Part shown: piece by piece, positions 45,027 through 55,096 of the stretch
Position numbering within the stretch: position 1 is the stretch's first letter
How the letters are laid out: every line of letters begins with the position of its first letter
NCBI GenBank assembly: GCA_019638285.1
Contig: JAHBUB010000017.1
Coordinates: 1 to 64,000, forward strand
Length of the DNA: 64,000 nt
Direction: 5' to 3'
From: Cyclobacteriaceae bacterium
GTDB lineage: Bacteria > Bacteroidota > Bacteroidia > Cytophagales > Cyclobacteriaceae
Program-made: the position numbers and the translations under genes
Notes under the pieces: generated by a model
Seen by the model: the letters and a program-made list of their open reading frames with translations, nothing else
Database searches by the model: none
What the model was told of the DNA's origin: nothing

Positions 45027-45596
45027 TCATTGATTTTCTAATTGTCTTTTCACGTTTTTCAAGGCATTCCTAGTACAGAATGTCTGATATGGAATAGAGA
45101 AAATCGGTCCGAGTAATTTAGTTAAAATATTTCCTGGAGTAGAGTAGGTCTGAATTTTAAAAATAAGTTTGTTGTCAAGGCGCTCAACTGTAAAAGATGA
45201 AACTCCTTTTTCAACGTGTCCTTCAAGTGTTTCATAGCTAAATCCCTTTTTGTCTGGTTGGTCGATGATTTCATTAACTCTAACACCAAAAATTATTTTC
45301 TGCGAAAAGATCTTTATTGGTGGAATGTAAACTTGTTGAGCGATCGTATCGCCAATTTTCATTTTTCTATTCTCGTCTGTCCACTGCCCCATAGAGGTCA
45401 TAATGTTGTCTGGAAATATTTGATAGTCGAACAGAAAGTCGAGAGACTGCTGCTCAAATTTCTTTGTCGTATTGATTTCAATGGTCGTGATTTTCTCAGT
45501 TAGACGCGTCTTTTCATAGTTCATAACTTTCTTGGTTTTTAAATGGTCAAGATGTTGTTTGAATCTATTTTTCTGGTCTGTTAAATAAATCTTCAT
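45027..45596 (-). CDS. DUF1990 family protein
   Basis: A protein of 189 residues from the ATG at 45596 (the longer frame from 45638 adds a non-conserved stretch). It begins KIYLTDQKNRFKQHLDHLKT and carries the DUF1990 motifs PDNIMTSMGQW and GFSYETLEGHVEKGVSSFTV. The family has a START-like lipid-binding fold (known for relatives) and no firm function. It is a single gene among small A+T-rich ones. Confidence 0.8.
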   Translation of the reverse strand: MKIYLTDQKNRFKQHLDHLKTKKVMNYEKTRLTEKITTIEINTTKKFEQQSLDFLFDYQIFPDNIMTSMGQWTDENRKMKIGDTIAQQVYIPPIKIFSQKIIFGVRVNEIIDQPDKKGFSYETLEGHVEKGVSSFTVERLDNKLIFKIQTYSTPGNILTKLLGPIFSIPYQTFCTRNALKNVKRQLENQ

Positions 45597-45657
45597 TCTT
45601 TGTTGTATCGTTCTTAGGGTGAGACATAACTTATTCATTGATGAAACTAATCATCTT

Positions 45658-45918
45658 CTAAAACAGATGAAAGAAAGTGATTAATGATAAAATCATCAAA
45701 TTAATTATTATCATTATGAGAAGTATATAATAAATATTTTTTGTCTTCATCAAAAGAAATATAAGAGGTGCCAGGAAAAAATAAATATTTAAAATGGACG
45801 AATAGATCGCAAAACTTCTAAAATGACCAGTCACTTTAAAATAAATTACAGCAAAAAAGGTCAGATAAAACAATACCCATACTATACGCTTAATTTTTAT
45901 TAGATAGGTCAAAATCAT
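45658..45918 (-). CDS. Small membrane protein, unknown
   Basis: A protein of 86 residues with three predicted membrane helices (about 11-28, 38-57 and 62-84), very hydrophobic and Ile/Leu-rich. No family was recognised. It starts upstream of and runs toward the DUF1990 gene. Confidence 0.55.
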   Translation of the reverse strand: MILTYLIKIKRIVWVLFYLTFFAVIYFKVTGHFRSFAIYSSILNIYFFLAPLIFLLMKTKNIYYILLIMIIINLMILSLITFFHLF

Positions 45919-46102
45919 TTAAATAATAAATTTTAATGTTAGATTTATAAAATTAAATAGTAACTCTAATCACAATTTTCACTAAAAGTGAATCCGTCAC
46001 TAAGCCAGAATTGGGTGCTGTTGTCATTTCTTAAATTCAACTTTCTCATTCATTATTTCGATTATGGCTGTTTTTCGCTGCTTTTAGTTGATGTGAGAAG
46101 TA

Positions 46103-46582
46103 TTATTTTATCGGAAAAGCAAAAGCGGAAATACCAAGAGAATCTTTGAAAAATACGCTTTTAATATTTTTAGCCCCGCCATTGTTGGGTAATTGAAATA
46201 CAGTATTTGGTCGTAATAACATTAATTCAAAACTCAACAATGTGCCTTTAGGTTTTTCGGATACAATTAATCTATATGTGCTATCATTTATCTTTTCGGT
46301 TTTACAATTATTATTCATCTTCTGGTCAACAATAATTTTCGAATTTAATCTAAATACCTCCATTAAATTGACCGTTGATACCTTCATAAATAATGTATCG
46401 CCCTTGATAATTTCTTTATGGTTACCATTAAGATCACTGATATGAATATCGAGTTTAGGACGTTGATCCCAATTCAGTTTAATTGTGTCAATTTCCTTAT
46501 TAGAAAATTCTTCATTGCATTTGCTTTTTACATTGCTATTACAGCTGACTGTTATAATACCACATATGAGTATTTTATTCAT
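46103..46582 (-). CDS. Putative lipoprotein, unknown
   Basis: A protein of 159 residues. The short signal KILICGIITVSC suggests lipidation at Cys14. The mature part is beta-rich (LDIHISDLNGNHKEIIKGDT, then NDSTYRLIVSEKPKG). No family was recognised; a beta-sandwich surface protein is likely. Confidence 0.6.
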   Translation of the reverse strand: MNKILICGIITVSCNSNVKSKCNEEFSNKEIDTIKLNWDQRPKLDIHISDLNGNHKEIIKGDTLFMKVSTVNLMEVFRLNSKIIVDQKMNNNCKTEKINDSTYRLIVSEKPKGTLLSFELMLLRPNTVFQLPNNGGAKNIKSVFFKDSLGISAFAFPIK

Positions 46583-46626
46583 ATTTTTTCGTTTTACTTG
46601 CCAAAATTCTGACTGTGTTACTAATA

Positions 46627-46830
46627 CTATTGTTTTTTTCTCTTACGCATTTTCAAATATACAAATAGACCTATTCCCAGAATCAAGACAGTTAAGATTA
46701 CAATGATTAACAATGGATTAATGAAAGGAATAGAATGAAATGTCTCTTCACCTCTTGGGTAGGGTTGTCCAGTGTTAGATTGAACAAGTAAAATAAGTAA
46801 AATTGCCATGGAGGTACTTTTCATACACAT
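46627..46830 (-). CDS. Small exported protein with C-terminal membrane helix
   Basis: A protein of 67 residues. A signal-like N-terminus (MAILLILLVQSNTGQ), a short polar middle (PYPRGEETFHSIPF) and a C-terminal membrane helix (about 40-60) end in a basic tail (KMRKRKKQ). It resembles the small PGLPID-type membrane peptides of Flavobacteriia in layout. It is upstream of no obvious operon; the response-regulator gene follows downstream on the same strand. Confidence 0.55.
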   Translation of the reverse strand: MCMKSTSMAILLILLVQSNTGQPYPRGEETFHSIPFINPLLIIVILTVLILGIGLFVYLKMRKRKKQ

Positions 46831-46848
46831 TTAATTTGTGGTTTATTC

Positions 46849-47598
46849 CTACGTAAAAATTTTTATAAAATTTGCTTTTCTATGTCGACTAACCTGGAGA
46901 TGTTTGCCATCTGTCATTTCGACACTTCCACCATCTCCCTTAAGATAACCTTTAACATGACGTAAGTTAACGATGGTGCTTTGATGGATTCTGAAAAATC
47001 CGAAATCAACCAGCAGCATTTCATATTCGCCAAGCGTCTTCGCAGCAGTTATCTTCTTATTATCAGAAATGATAAAATTGGTATAATTTCGATCTCCTTC
47101 TAAACGAATTATGTCTTCAATTATAACGACTTTAAAACCTTCTATGTTTGGAATGACTAGCTTTTTTATTTTTCTATCATCACCATAATTTTCAATCAGG
47201 ACTTTAAAGCGTTTTGATGCATTTTCTCTTTGCTTGGCAAAATGAAGATTGAGATTATTTACCAAGTGATTGAATTCTTTGATCTTAATCGGCTTTACCA
47301 AATAGCCAAAGGCGCTAAACTGAATTGCTTTAATTGCATACTGGTCGAATGCTGTAACAAAAACGACTTCAAAGTTTTTATCTTCTATTTTCTCCAAGAG
47401 GTCAAATCCGGTTCCCTCACGCATTTGGATGTCTAAAAACACAACTTCCGGTTTATGTTTTATAATAACATCTATTCCATCAGTAATAGTACTTGCTTCA
47501 GCAACTATTTCCAACTGGTTGCTAAAATTTTTGTGAATGATGTTGCTCAATAAAAAGAGCGCGTCCATTTCATCGTCTATTATAACACATTTGATCAT
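46849..47598 (-). CDS. LytR/AlgR-type response regulator
   Basis: A protein of 249 residues. A receiver domain (about 3-118, with IIDDE near the start, VFLDIQM with the phospho-Asp at about 55, and FVTAFDQYA) is followed by a LytTR DNA-binding domain (about 150-245, FFRIHQSTIVNLRHVKGYLK). Its start lies 2 bp after the histidine-kinase stop, forming a standard two-component operon. Confidence 0.95.
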   Translation of the reverse strand: MIKCVIIDDEMDALFLLSNIIHKNFSNQLEIVAEASTITDGIDVIIKHKPEVVFLDIQMREGTGFDLLEKIEDKNFEVVFVTAFDQYAIKAIQFSAFGYLVKPIKIKEFNHLVNNLNLHFAKQRENASKRFKVLIENYGDDRKIKKLVIPNIEGFKVVIIEDIIRLEGDRNYTNFIISDNKKITAAKTLGEYEMLLVDFGFFRIHQSTIVNLRHVKGYLKGDGGSVEMTDGKHLQVSRHRKANFIKIFT

Positions 47599-47600
47599 GC

Positions 47601-49511
47601 TTAAATATTTATATAAAAACTAACTGTTGTTCCTTCATTAGGTGAGGTTTTTATCCTTATTTTGTTTCCAATTCGTTGTTCAGTGATTTTTATCCCTTTG
47701 GACTCATGCTGCGAAGCTGATTGAGGAGAGAACCCAACTCCATCATCATGAATTTCACATTTAATGAGCTCTTTTTCCAGAGAAAGAGTAATGGAAATAT
47801 GTCCCTTCTTATTGCCAGGGAATATCCCGTGCCAAATGGCATTTTCTACAAATGGCTGGATGATTAGTGGAGGTACCAGGGTGTGATATACGTCAATATT
47901 TTCATCAACATGAAAAGAATAACTTATCTGATTTTGACATCGTAATTGTTCTAAGTTTAAATATAGTTTTAAAGCCGTTAATTCTTCATTAAGGGAGATT
48001 GCGCTCTGTCCGCTATTATCCAATATTTTTCGCATTAATTCAGAAAAATCAGCCATGTATTCATTTGCATCATTTTCATTGCCCTCTACATACATTCGTT
48101 GAATGCTGTTAAGTGAGTTGAATAAAAAATGTGGGTTCATTTGGGCCCTTAAGGCTCGATGTTCAAGTTCAACTGCTATTTTTTGTTGCTTTAACTTGAT
48201 CTGCCTTCGAATAAAGAAACTTCCTGTAAAGAAAAGAATAACAGTCAATAATAAAGTTGCAATAAAATAAGTACGTTTTTCTATAATTGCATCTTTTACT
48301 TTGTTTTGCTCTTGTAGCAATACGATTTCTTCTTCTTTTTTCTTCGCTTCGTATTCTGCTTGAAATCGTTCAGTGATTTTTGTTTTTTCCGAAACTGCAA
48401 GTTCATCTTTTATTGTTATTGATTTATCGAAATAATAGAGTGCACTATCTTTTTCTCCGCTGTGCATGTAAAGCTTGGTTAAACCTTCATAAATGTCAAA
48501 AATATGTATCTTGTAATCATTTTTTAAACCAATGGTTAGTGCCTTCCGGTAATAATACAGAGCACTGTCTTTCTGCTGCAGACCAGCATAAGCCCGACCA
48601 AGATAAGTGTAATTAGAAATCATATAGTACTCATAATTACTTTTTTCAAACTCCGGTTTGGATTGTAAAAAAAATTGTTTGGCCAGTTGGTAGTTGTTAT
48701 TCTTAAGATGGATACTTCCTAAAACTTCAATGCTTTGAAACATTAGGAAATTTAAGTTTTCTTTTTTTGCAATATCAATGGATTGGGTGATGTAATAAAT
48801 CGCACTGTCTATCTTTTCTTGCTCTATCAATATCAAGCTTAAATTACATAATGACACAACAACCCTGTCTAAATCATGGATTTGTTTTGCAATTTGATAG
48901 GATTTTTTATAGTATTTTGCTGCCCTATCAAAATTCTCTAATTTATGATGTATGTTTCCTAAAGTAACATAGGAAACACTCATAGCTACACTGTCTTTTA
49001 ATTTTTCTGAAATGTTCAGTGAATACAATTGAACTTTCAAACTTTCTTCAAAATCTTCAAGAAACTGGTATGCTGCTGCTAAATTGCCATAGGATTTCGC
49101 TAGGCTTTCTTGTTGATTGATTTTCTTAAAAATAGTGATTGCGGAATTAAAATGATTAACACCCTCCAGATAATCTCCTTTTATAGTGTGAACAATACCT
49201 ATAAAATCATGCGCTTTTGCTTTCGCTTCATCCAGGTTGTTTTTTGTTGCAAGATCAAGGGATTTCTCAGCAAGACTTTGACTTTTAGCAATATCGCTAT
49301 AAACATATTCTTTTGCAATTCGTAGCATCAATTTTATTTTGACACTATCTTCCTTGGCTTTATTTAGTTCCGTATAAAGACTATCCGTAAACTTCTGCTG
49401 TTGTGCGTAGGTTAAAGAAACAGAAAATACGGAGAATATAATAAAACAGAACAAGGCATTTACTGTGTTTTGTTTTAACTTCAAACATTGTTTTATTATC
49501 CAATTAATCAT
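47601..49511 (-). CDS. TPR-containing LytS-type sensor histidine kinase
   Basis: A protein of 636 residues. An N-terminal signal or membrane segment is followed by about eight TPR repeats in the periplasm (about 45-365). A coiled coil, a membrane helix (about 403-425, YFIATLLLTVILFFTG) and the His_kinase motif (ALRAQMNPHFLFNSLNSIQR, His at about 459) lead to a GHKL ATPase (IIQPFVENAIWHGI). It phosphorylates the LytTR regulator encoded next. TPR sensing domains usually bind proteins or peptides. Confidence 0.95.
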   Translation of the reverse strand: MINWIIKQCLKLKQNTVNALFCFIIFSVFSVSLTYAQQQKFTDSLYTELNKAKEDSVKIKLMLRIAKEYVYSDIAKSQSLAEKSLDLATKNNLDEAKAKAHDFIGIVHTIKGDYLEGVNHFNSAITIFKKINQQESLAKSYGNLAAAYQFLEDFEESLKVQLYSLNISEKLKDSVAMSVSYVTLGNIHHKLENFDRAAKYYKKSYQIAKQIHDLDRVVVSLCNLSLILIEQEKIDSAIYYITQSIDIAKKENLNFLMFQSIEVLGSIHLKNNNYQLAKQFFLQSKPEFEKSNYEYYMISNYTYLGRAYAGLQQKDSALYYYRKALTIGLKNDYKIHIFDIYEGLTKLYMHSGEKDSALYYFDKSITIKDELAVSEKTKITERFQAEYEAKKKEEEIVLLQEQNKVKDAIIEKRTYFIATLLLTVILFFTGSFFIRRQIKLKQQKIAVELEHRALRAQMNPHFLFNSLNSIQRMYVEGNENDANEYMADFSELMRKILDNSGQSAISLNEELTALKLYLNLEQLRCQNQISYSFHVDENIDVYHTLVPPLIIQPFVENAIWHGIFPGNKKGHISITLSLEKELIKCEIHDDGVGFSPQSASQHESKGIKITEQRIGNKIRIKTSPNEGTTVSFYINI

Positions 49512-49649
49512 TTATTATGGTTTAAGTAATATATAGCTGACCGTTTTATTCGATATAACAAGTATAACAAAAAACAAAGCACGTACTCAGCCGTGCCTTG
49601 TTCAAAAAATGAAATGTAGTTGTCCTTTTCGGAATTCTCACTCAAAATT

Positions 49650-52600
49650 TTAATTTTTTATGAGTTTAAAAATTAAATTCTCATCAATAACTTTTAGATA
49701 ATAAGTCCCTGAAGACAAATCTTTGGTACTAATTACTGTATTCTGATCCTGTGTTTCAATCAATCTGATTTGCTTGCCAAGGACATCTACCAATTCAATG
49801 GTATGAGCTCCGGAATCAGTAAAACTTATCGTAAAGTTATTGGCAAAAGGATTGGGATAAACAGTAACCTGTTCATTCTCTTGTTCATTTAACCCCGCAC
49901 ATGCGTCTACCTCAATTTGTTGCATATCTGTATTGCTGCAGTTATTTCCATCTGTATAGGAGTAGGTAACAATGTGTATACCAATACCTGCTATTCCAGG
50001 ATCGAAATTACCTGCGTTGACACCTGTACCGCCGTAAATTCCACCGGATGGAGTTCCTCCTGTCAAAGCAACAGCCGAATGATTTTCACAAAACATATCA
50101 GGAGTTTGGATGTATTCTACAGTTGGCAGAGGATTAACCGTGATACTCAATGTTTGTTCAATTGAACTTCCACATTCATTATTGGCCATAACAGTTATCG
50201 AACCAGTACTTGTTCCTACTGTAACTATAATACTATTGGTAGTACTTGTACCGCTCCAACCTCCTGGCAAGATCCAAGTGTAACTTGTTGCAGTTGCATC
50301 ATTAGTTACACTATACGTTTGAGATGCGCCTGCACACAGGGTATTGTTCCCTGAAATAGCACTTGGTTGTGCAGGAGCATTATTTATAGTTGTTGCTAAT
50401 GTTTGAGCAGTTGAACTACCGCATCCATTATTCGCAGTAACAGAAATGGTTCCACCAGTTGTTCCAGCCGTTATTGTAATACTATTGGTAGTACTTGCAC
50501 CGCTCCAACCGCTTGGCAAGGTCCAAGTGTAACTTGTTGCAGTTGCATCGTTGGTTACACTGTAAGTTTGTGTTGCACCCGCACATAATGTATTGTTTCC
50601 TGAAATGGTACTTGGTTGTGCCGAAGTTGTACACGCAATTCCATTAAATTTAGCAAGAAACTCTTCGCAAGGCCCTACGAATGTATTATCATGACCGTTT
50701 AAAGCCATATTCCCTGATTGCGTACTGCCAGCCAAGTATACATCACCATTATTATCAATTGCACAAGACTTACCATAATCAGAACCATTTTTGCCATAAT
50801 AGGTCCCCCATTGACGAACTCCAGCGGGATCAAATTTCACTAAGAAGGCATCACTGTATCCATTTCCACCCAGAGTGTTTTGATGCCCCCCTATAGCGAT
50901 ATTACTAGTTGAGTTTGTTTTTCCTGCCAAGTAAACATTGTTTGAGCCATCCACTCTACAAGACAGAGCCGTTTCACCTTCTGAACCACCATAATATGTA
51001 CCCCATAGTCGTGCCCCACTAGCATCAAATTTCACGAGAAAAGCATCACTAACTGCAGTAAATGTATTTTGATGACCCCCAGAAGCAATATTGTTTGTAG
51101 ATTCGGTAACCCCAGCTATATAAACATTATTATTACCATCTACCGCACAAGAATAACCAGTATCGTCACCAATTCCTCCGTAATAAGTACCCCATAGACG
51201 TACTCCCGCAGAATTAAACTTAACTAGAAAAGCATCTCTTACTGAAGTAGTCACACCATTATCACCGTGAGTCATCTGAAACCCACCAGCTGCGATACCT
51301 GTACTAGAGTTACGATATACATAACCCGTTAAATAAACATTATTATTGCCATCAACGACACAGGAATAGCCCTCGTCAGTACCAGCACCGCCATAATACG
51401 TACCCCAAAGTCGAACCCCATTTGGATCAAATTTCACAAGAAAAGCATCACTGCCGCCGTTTATTGAGTTATCATGACCGCCAGAGGAAATGTTGTTTGC
51501 TGACGTGGTACCTCCGGCTAAATAAACATTATTATCATTATCTACAGCACAAGCGTAACCATAATCTCCATCAGTTCCTCCATAATAAGTTGCCCATTGT
51601 CTTACACCCGAAGCGTCAAATTTTACAATATATGCATCAAAAGTGGAGCCTCCTTTAACGGTTTGGTGCGCTCCGGGAGTGGTAGGAATTCCTTCTGTCT
51701 GACCAGCTAAATATACATTACCCAATCCGTCTGCTACACAAGTGTGTCTAACATCATGTCCTCCTCCTCCATAATAGGTAGCCCACTGCCGTACGCCGGC
51801 GGAATTAAATTTGACCAGAAACCCATCTGACGCCCCTCCCATATAGGTATTTTGATATCCTCCCGAAGCAATCGTAGTTGTATTATTTGTTGTTCCCGCT
51901 AAAAATACATTCCCCGCAGTGTCAGTTGCACAAAAAGATTCTAATCCTACACCTACAGCACGGCCTCCATAATAGGTAGCCCATTGAAGCGTGGGATCAA
52001 TTATTAAAATTTGGTTAGGGTTATAATCTGCCAATTGGAATGCTATTACATCATCTTTAAGTTTTTGAAATTGTGTTTTAATTTCTTTATTATTTTGAAA
52101 TGAAATAGGATTTTGTTCTGTTATTTCACCCAAGCGGTTTTTTAAAGTAATACCTCCATCTTGGTTTAATTGTAAATTTTCAACCCAAGAAGTTTTCAGT
52201 TGTATTTGATTAGGATTACCACCAGGATGCACCACAAAATCGTATTTTACCTTTGTCCCACTTTTATAAATTACCCAATCTATTTTCGGATATACATCAT
52301 GATAGATTACTTTGGTGTAATTGTGTACATCCAAAATATTATGGTTATAGTACTGTATATAGTCTTGACTTTTTCCTTCTTGGGTTATTTTAGGATTTGA
52401 ATTAATCCCAACTAATGTTATGTCCATACGATAGGTTTCCGTTCGTATATCTTTAGCTAAAGCATCCATTTTTTTATTTTCCTCAATACTAGCAGATCTC
52501 TCAAGAGTTTTGTAACCTTCAGGATAATGTGTTTTATCAAATTGGTAGGCAATTCCGTTGTCAAGCAAGAACATAGTAATACCTTTATCTCTAATCATGA

Positions 52601-52784
52601 ACTTTACTTTGTGAGCGTCTAAACCTGATATTTGACCCTTGTTTTCTTCAAAACCAACTTGACTCTTGTTATCCGCTAACAGTTGATTTGCTGATACATT
52701 CTGTGAATGAAGCGTAAAATTGATTTGTGTAAGTAGCACAACTATGAGGACTACTATTTTTTTAAATGGGTATCTTGTTTTCAT
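49650..52784 (-). CDS. Secreted SBBP-repeat protein with type IX sorting domain
   Basis: A protein of 1044 residues. A signal peptide (KIVVLIVVLLTQINFTLHS) is followed by an N-terminal conserved domain (FEENKGQISGLDAHKVKFMI). Seven SBBP beta-propeller repeats are each marked by W(A/G)TYYG and a VYLAG strand. Two PKD-like domains, almost identical to each other (ISGNNTLCAGAxQTYSVTND), come next, and the C-terminal type A sorting domain ends the protein (VYPNPFANNFTISF ... GTYYLKVI). It is exported by the type IX system and anchored at the surface. It probably works in adhesion or recognition. It lies next to a LytTR two-component system that might regulate it. Confidence 0.92.
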   Translation of the reverse strand: MKTRYPFKKIVVLIVVLLTQINFTLHSQNVSANQLLADNKSQVGFEENKGQISGLDAHKVKFMIRDKGITMFLLDNGIAYQFDKTHYPEGYKTLERSASIEENKKMDALAKDIRTETYRMDITLVGINSNPKITQEGKSQDYIQYYNHNILDVHNYTKVIYHDVYPKIDWVIYKSGTKVKYDFVVHPGGNPNQIQLKTSWVENLQLNQDGGITLKNRLGEITEQNPISFQNNKEIKTQFQKLKDDVIAFQLADYNPNQILIIDPTLQWATYYGGRAVGVGLESFCATDTAGNVFLAGTTNNTTTIASGGYQNTYMGGASDGFLVKFNSAGVRQWATYYGGGGHDVRHTCVADGLGNVYLAGQTEGIPTTPGAHQTVKGGSTFDAYIVKFDASGVRQWATYYGGTDGDYGYACAVDNDNNVYLAGGTTSANNISSGGHDNSINGGSDAFLVKFDPNGVRLWGTYYGGAGTDEGYSCVVDGNNNVYLTGYVYRNSSTGIAAGGFQMTHGDNGVTTSVRDAFLVKFNSAGVRLWGTYYGGIGDDTGYSCAVDGNNNVYIAGVTESTNNIASGGHQNTFTAVSDAFLVKFDASGARLWGTYYGGSEGETALSCRVDGSNNVYLAGKTNSTSNIAIGGHQNTLGGNGYSDAFLVKFDPAGVRQWGTYYGKNGSDYGKSCAIDNNGDVYLAGSTQSGNMALNGHDNTFVGPCEEFLAKFNGIACTTSAQPSTISGNNTLCAGATQTYSVTNDATATSYTWTLPSGWSGASTTNSITITAGTTGGTISVTANNGCGSSTAQTLATTINNAPAQPSAISGNNTLCAGASQTYSVTNDATATSYTWILPGGWSGTSTTNSIIVTVGTSTGSITVMANNECGSSIEQTLSITVNPLPTVEYIQTPDMFCENHSAVALTGGTPSGGIYGGTGVNAGNFDPGIAGIGIHIVTYSYTDGNNCSNTDMQQIEVDACAGLNEQENEQVTVYPNPFANNFTISFTDSGAHTIELVDVLGKQIRLIETQDQNTVISTKDLSSGTYYLKVIDENLIFKLIKN

Positions 52785-53143
52785 AAGCTTAAGTCGTTTT
52801 TAGATGCTAATTTAGATATTTTAGTAAAGCAGATTTTTACATTTAATCTCTATGCATTATTTTCAGGATGCTTGGCTGAGACATTTTATCGGTTGGTAAA
52901 ATGTAGGTGCAAATATTTTAAGACTAGATACCATATGAGTTGGGATTCAGTTTTCAGATTTTGGAAGTGGAATAAAAAGGCATCGTTCAGCAATATCCAC
53001 AATGAATGGAGGCTTTATCCAATTATCATTAAATAATAAATTCAGGAGAATTGATACACAATGTTGATACTTGTGCCGTGAAACGTCGTATATCTTAAAA
53101 GGATTTAATGGGAATCACAGTGTCATAGCTTGAATAATGACTT
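52785..53143. other. Intergenic region, nothing recognised
   Basis: About 360 A+T-rich bp between the SBBP gene start and the end of the next minus-strand gene. It should hold the SBBP promoter. No frame, hairpin or repeat stands out. Confidence 0.4.
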
Positions 53144-53794
53144 CTAAAGAGTTAAAGTACTGCTTTGAACATCAGTTTTTATTGCATCTTCAGAATAAAA
53201 AATATGTACCGTACATACTTCACCCTCTTGTATAAGTAAGACTTTCATATAGAAGCTTTCTCTACTTTTTAAACTTGAATCTTCATGAGGTAGAAATATA
53301 AACTCTTGTTTATCAATATAAAAACCAACATTTTGTCCAATTCCTTCTAAATAGATAGAGTTGGTATCAATAACTGTGTTTTTCAACGCAGAGAACATGA
53401 TTTTTAAAGAGGGAGTAGGTGATTTCTTTACATTATCTAACTTGAATTTCAAAAATCTACCCAAATACCCGCACTTTGAGTAACACTTTCGCAATTGAAT
53501 TTTTGATTCCCCTGTTTTAATCAACACATTTTTTAAATCCAAAGAATCTTCTGTTTTGATACTAAAACTTAATAGAGTAAAATCTTTTCCTTCTGCAAAG
53601 GATACTGTTGACTTATCTTTAAACTTGTAGGTGATGGCAGGCCTCAAATCATTAATCAAATCATCATTCAAAAAATGATATTGCTCTATGTCTAATGAAT
53701 CTGTTTCAAATCCATCAAAGTTTGTGGTTGAACAGTTCTCTACAGAATTACCACATGAAATCAGAATAAAAAATAATGGAAAAAAAAATTTCAT
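53144..53794 (-). CDS. Putative lipoprotein, unknown
   Basis: A protein of 216 residues. A lipobox (FFILISCGNS, Cys14) is followed by a beta-rich region (AITYKFKDKSTVSFAEGKDF, then SLDLKNVLIKTGESKIQL). No family was recognised. It is the first of a run of small minus-strand genes of the type often found in toxin-immunity clusters. Confidence 0.6.
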   Translation of the reverse strand: MKFFFPLFFILISCGNSVENCSTTNFDGFETDSLDIEQYHFLNDDLINDLRPAITYKFKDKSTVSFAEGKDFTLLSFSIKTEDSLDLKNVLIKTGESKIQLRKCYSKCGYLGRFLKFKLDNVKKSPTPSLKIMFSALKNTVIDTNSIYLEGIGQNVGFYIDKQEFIFLPHEDSSLKSRESFYMKVLLIQEGEVCTVHIFYSEDAIKTDVQSSTLTL

Positions 53795-53910
53795 AAATTA
53801 ACTATGTGAACTTAAAATCTGGATCAAGTCTCAATTGACGAAAGTATAAATAATATCTCAATTTAGATTGCAGCCTTTTCAGTTCATTATTCCATTCTAA
53901 AAAAATCAAA

Positions 53911-54393
53911 CTACGACATTACCAACTTATTTAAGATGCTTTTGTAATGTTTCAATTCATTAAAATGAATACCCAAAATTATTGTATTCAGTAATACCAA
54001 ACCACTAATTAATTTAAGTATATCAATTGAAAAAAGTTTATCTGGACAAAATAAAAAAATCGCAATTGACCCAACATAAATAAAATAGAGAAAAATTACC
54101 CAGTAGATTGGCAACGCACACTTCACTTTAATAGTTGTTGTATTTTTTTCAACATCAGACAGTTTAATATTACATATAGGATACATTATTATTCTTGTTG
54201 TCTCATTTGAACGCATAAAAACAAAAGTGTTTGAATCAAAAATACCATTATAAAGTACTTTTCGATCACCGAAAATGGTTTCTATTTCAAAACAATTGTC
54301 CCCAACAAGTTTTTCTTTTAGCTTCTTTTCCACTTCATTTAGCTCACCGTTTACTTGCAAATCAAATCTTGTCTCTATTGTAATTAATCTCAT
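53911..54393 (-). CDS. Membrane protein, unknown
   Basis: A protein of 160 residues from the ATG at 54393, which sits 4 bp after the neighbouring small gene. The longer frame to 54528 overlaps that gene and is less protein-like. A soluble N-terminal part (ITIETRFDLQVNGELNEVEK) is followed by two membrane helices (about 95-115 and 122-142). No family was recognised. Confidence 0.5.
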   Translation of the reverse strand: MRLITIETRFDLQVNGELNEVEKKLKEKLVGDNCFEIETIFGDRKVLYNGIFDSNTFVFMRSNETTRIIMYPICNIKLSDVEKNTTTIKVKCALPIYWVIFLYFIYVGSIAIFLFCPDKLFSIDILKLISGLVLLNTIILGIHFNELKHYKSILNKLVMS

Positions 54394-54397
54394 AATT

Positions 54398-54607
54398 TTA
54401 TTCAAAACTAGTAATGTCTTGTCTTGTTCCCGCAGATGGTGAACATAAGCTAAATGAAGAAACATATCCTGAAGCAACATGCTCCATGTCGTTTGTGAAG
54501 ATATCAAAGTATGTGTATTTATATCCACATCCCCCTGAAATTGTTATAATATTCTTATTATTTAGAGTTCTATGTTCGAATTCTTCTTTGAGTCTGTCAA
54601 AATTCAT
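54398..54607 (-). CDS. Small hypothetical protein
   Basis: A protein of 69 residues (NFDRLKEEFEHRTLNNKNII, then ISGGCGYKYTYFDIF) with natural-looking composition. It ends 4 bp before the start chosen for the next gene, so the two may be co-translated. It could alternatively be the N-terminal part of one protein broken by a frameshift. Confidence 0.45.
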   Translation of the reverse strand: MNFDRLKEEFEHRTLNNKNIITISGGCGYKYTYFDIFTNDMEHVASGYVSSFSLCSPSAGTRQDITSFE

Positions 54608-54658
54608 GGGCAGTTAAAATTTATGCTAATGTTCTGCTAAAACCAATTTTAATTGATT

Positions 54659-55072
54659 TTAGATATTGTTAAGGCTGCGTTTCATTTTTTTAAAGTGGCT
54701 TCTTCCATTTATGGTGCTACATATGAACATATCAATAATTAATATTCCTTGATCATTTATTTCAAAGGATTTAAATTGCTTATCTGCTTCCCATTCAAAA
54801 CATGGATCGGCAATGGATTGGGCGTTAAATTTAATCTTGTTGTCCACAACAGTCCATGTGCCAAGAATAAAAGAAGACCTCCCAAAATTCATGATATAAG
54901 TGCTATCTGAATTAAAAGTCAATTTGTATTTGTCTATTTTTAAACATTTTTTTCCCGAACTGTCAAGCACCGTTTTTAGTTTCCAAGTTCCCAATAAATA
55001 TAAATCTGATTGTTTCTGAGAAAAACTAACAGCAAAGGTCAATGAGAAAAAGATGAATAGAAATAACTTCAT
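54659..55072 (-). CDS. Lipocalin-like secreted protein
   Basis: A protein of 137 residues. The signal peptide (FLFIFFSLTFAVSFSQ) is followed by LLGTWKLKTVLDSSGKK and the strand pattern YKLTFNSDSTYIM ... LGTWTVVDNKIKF, typical of Bacteroidota lipocalin-like domains. The ligand is unknown; in this context it may be an immunity-type protein. Confidence 0.65.
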   Translation of the reverse strand: MKLFLFIFFSLTFAVSFSQKQSDLYLLGTWKLKTVLDSSGKKCLKIDKYKLTFNSDSTYIMNFGRSSFILGTWTVVDNKIKFNAQSIADPCFEWEADKQFKSFEINDQGILIIDMFICSTINGRSHFKKMKRSLNNI

Positions 55073-55096
55073 TTTTATAATCTTGAATGTTTGTAA

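Noticed and set aside
54394..54528. Longer N-terminus for the membrane protein ending at 53911
   Set aside because: This segment overlaps a more protein-like small gene in another frame; the ATG at 54393 fits better.
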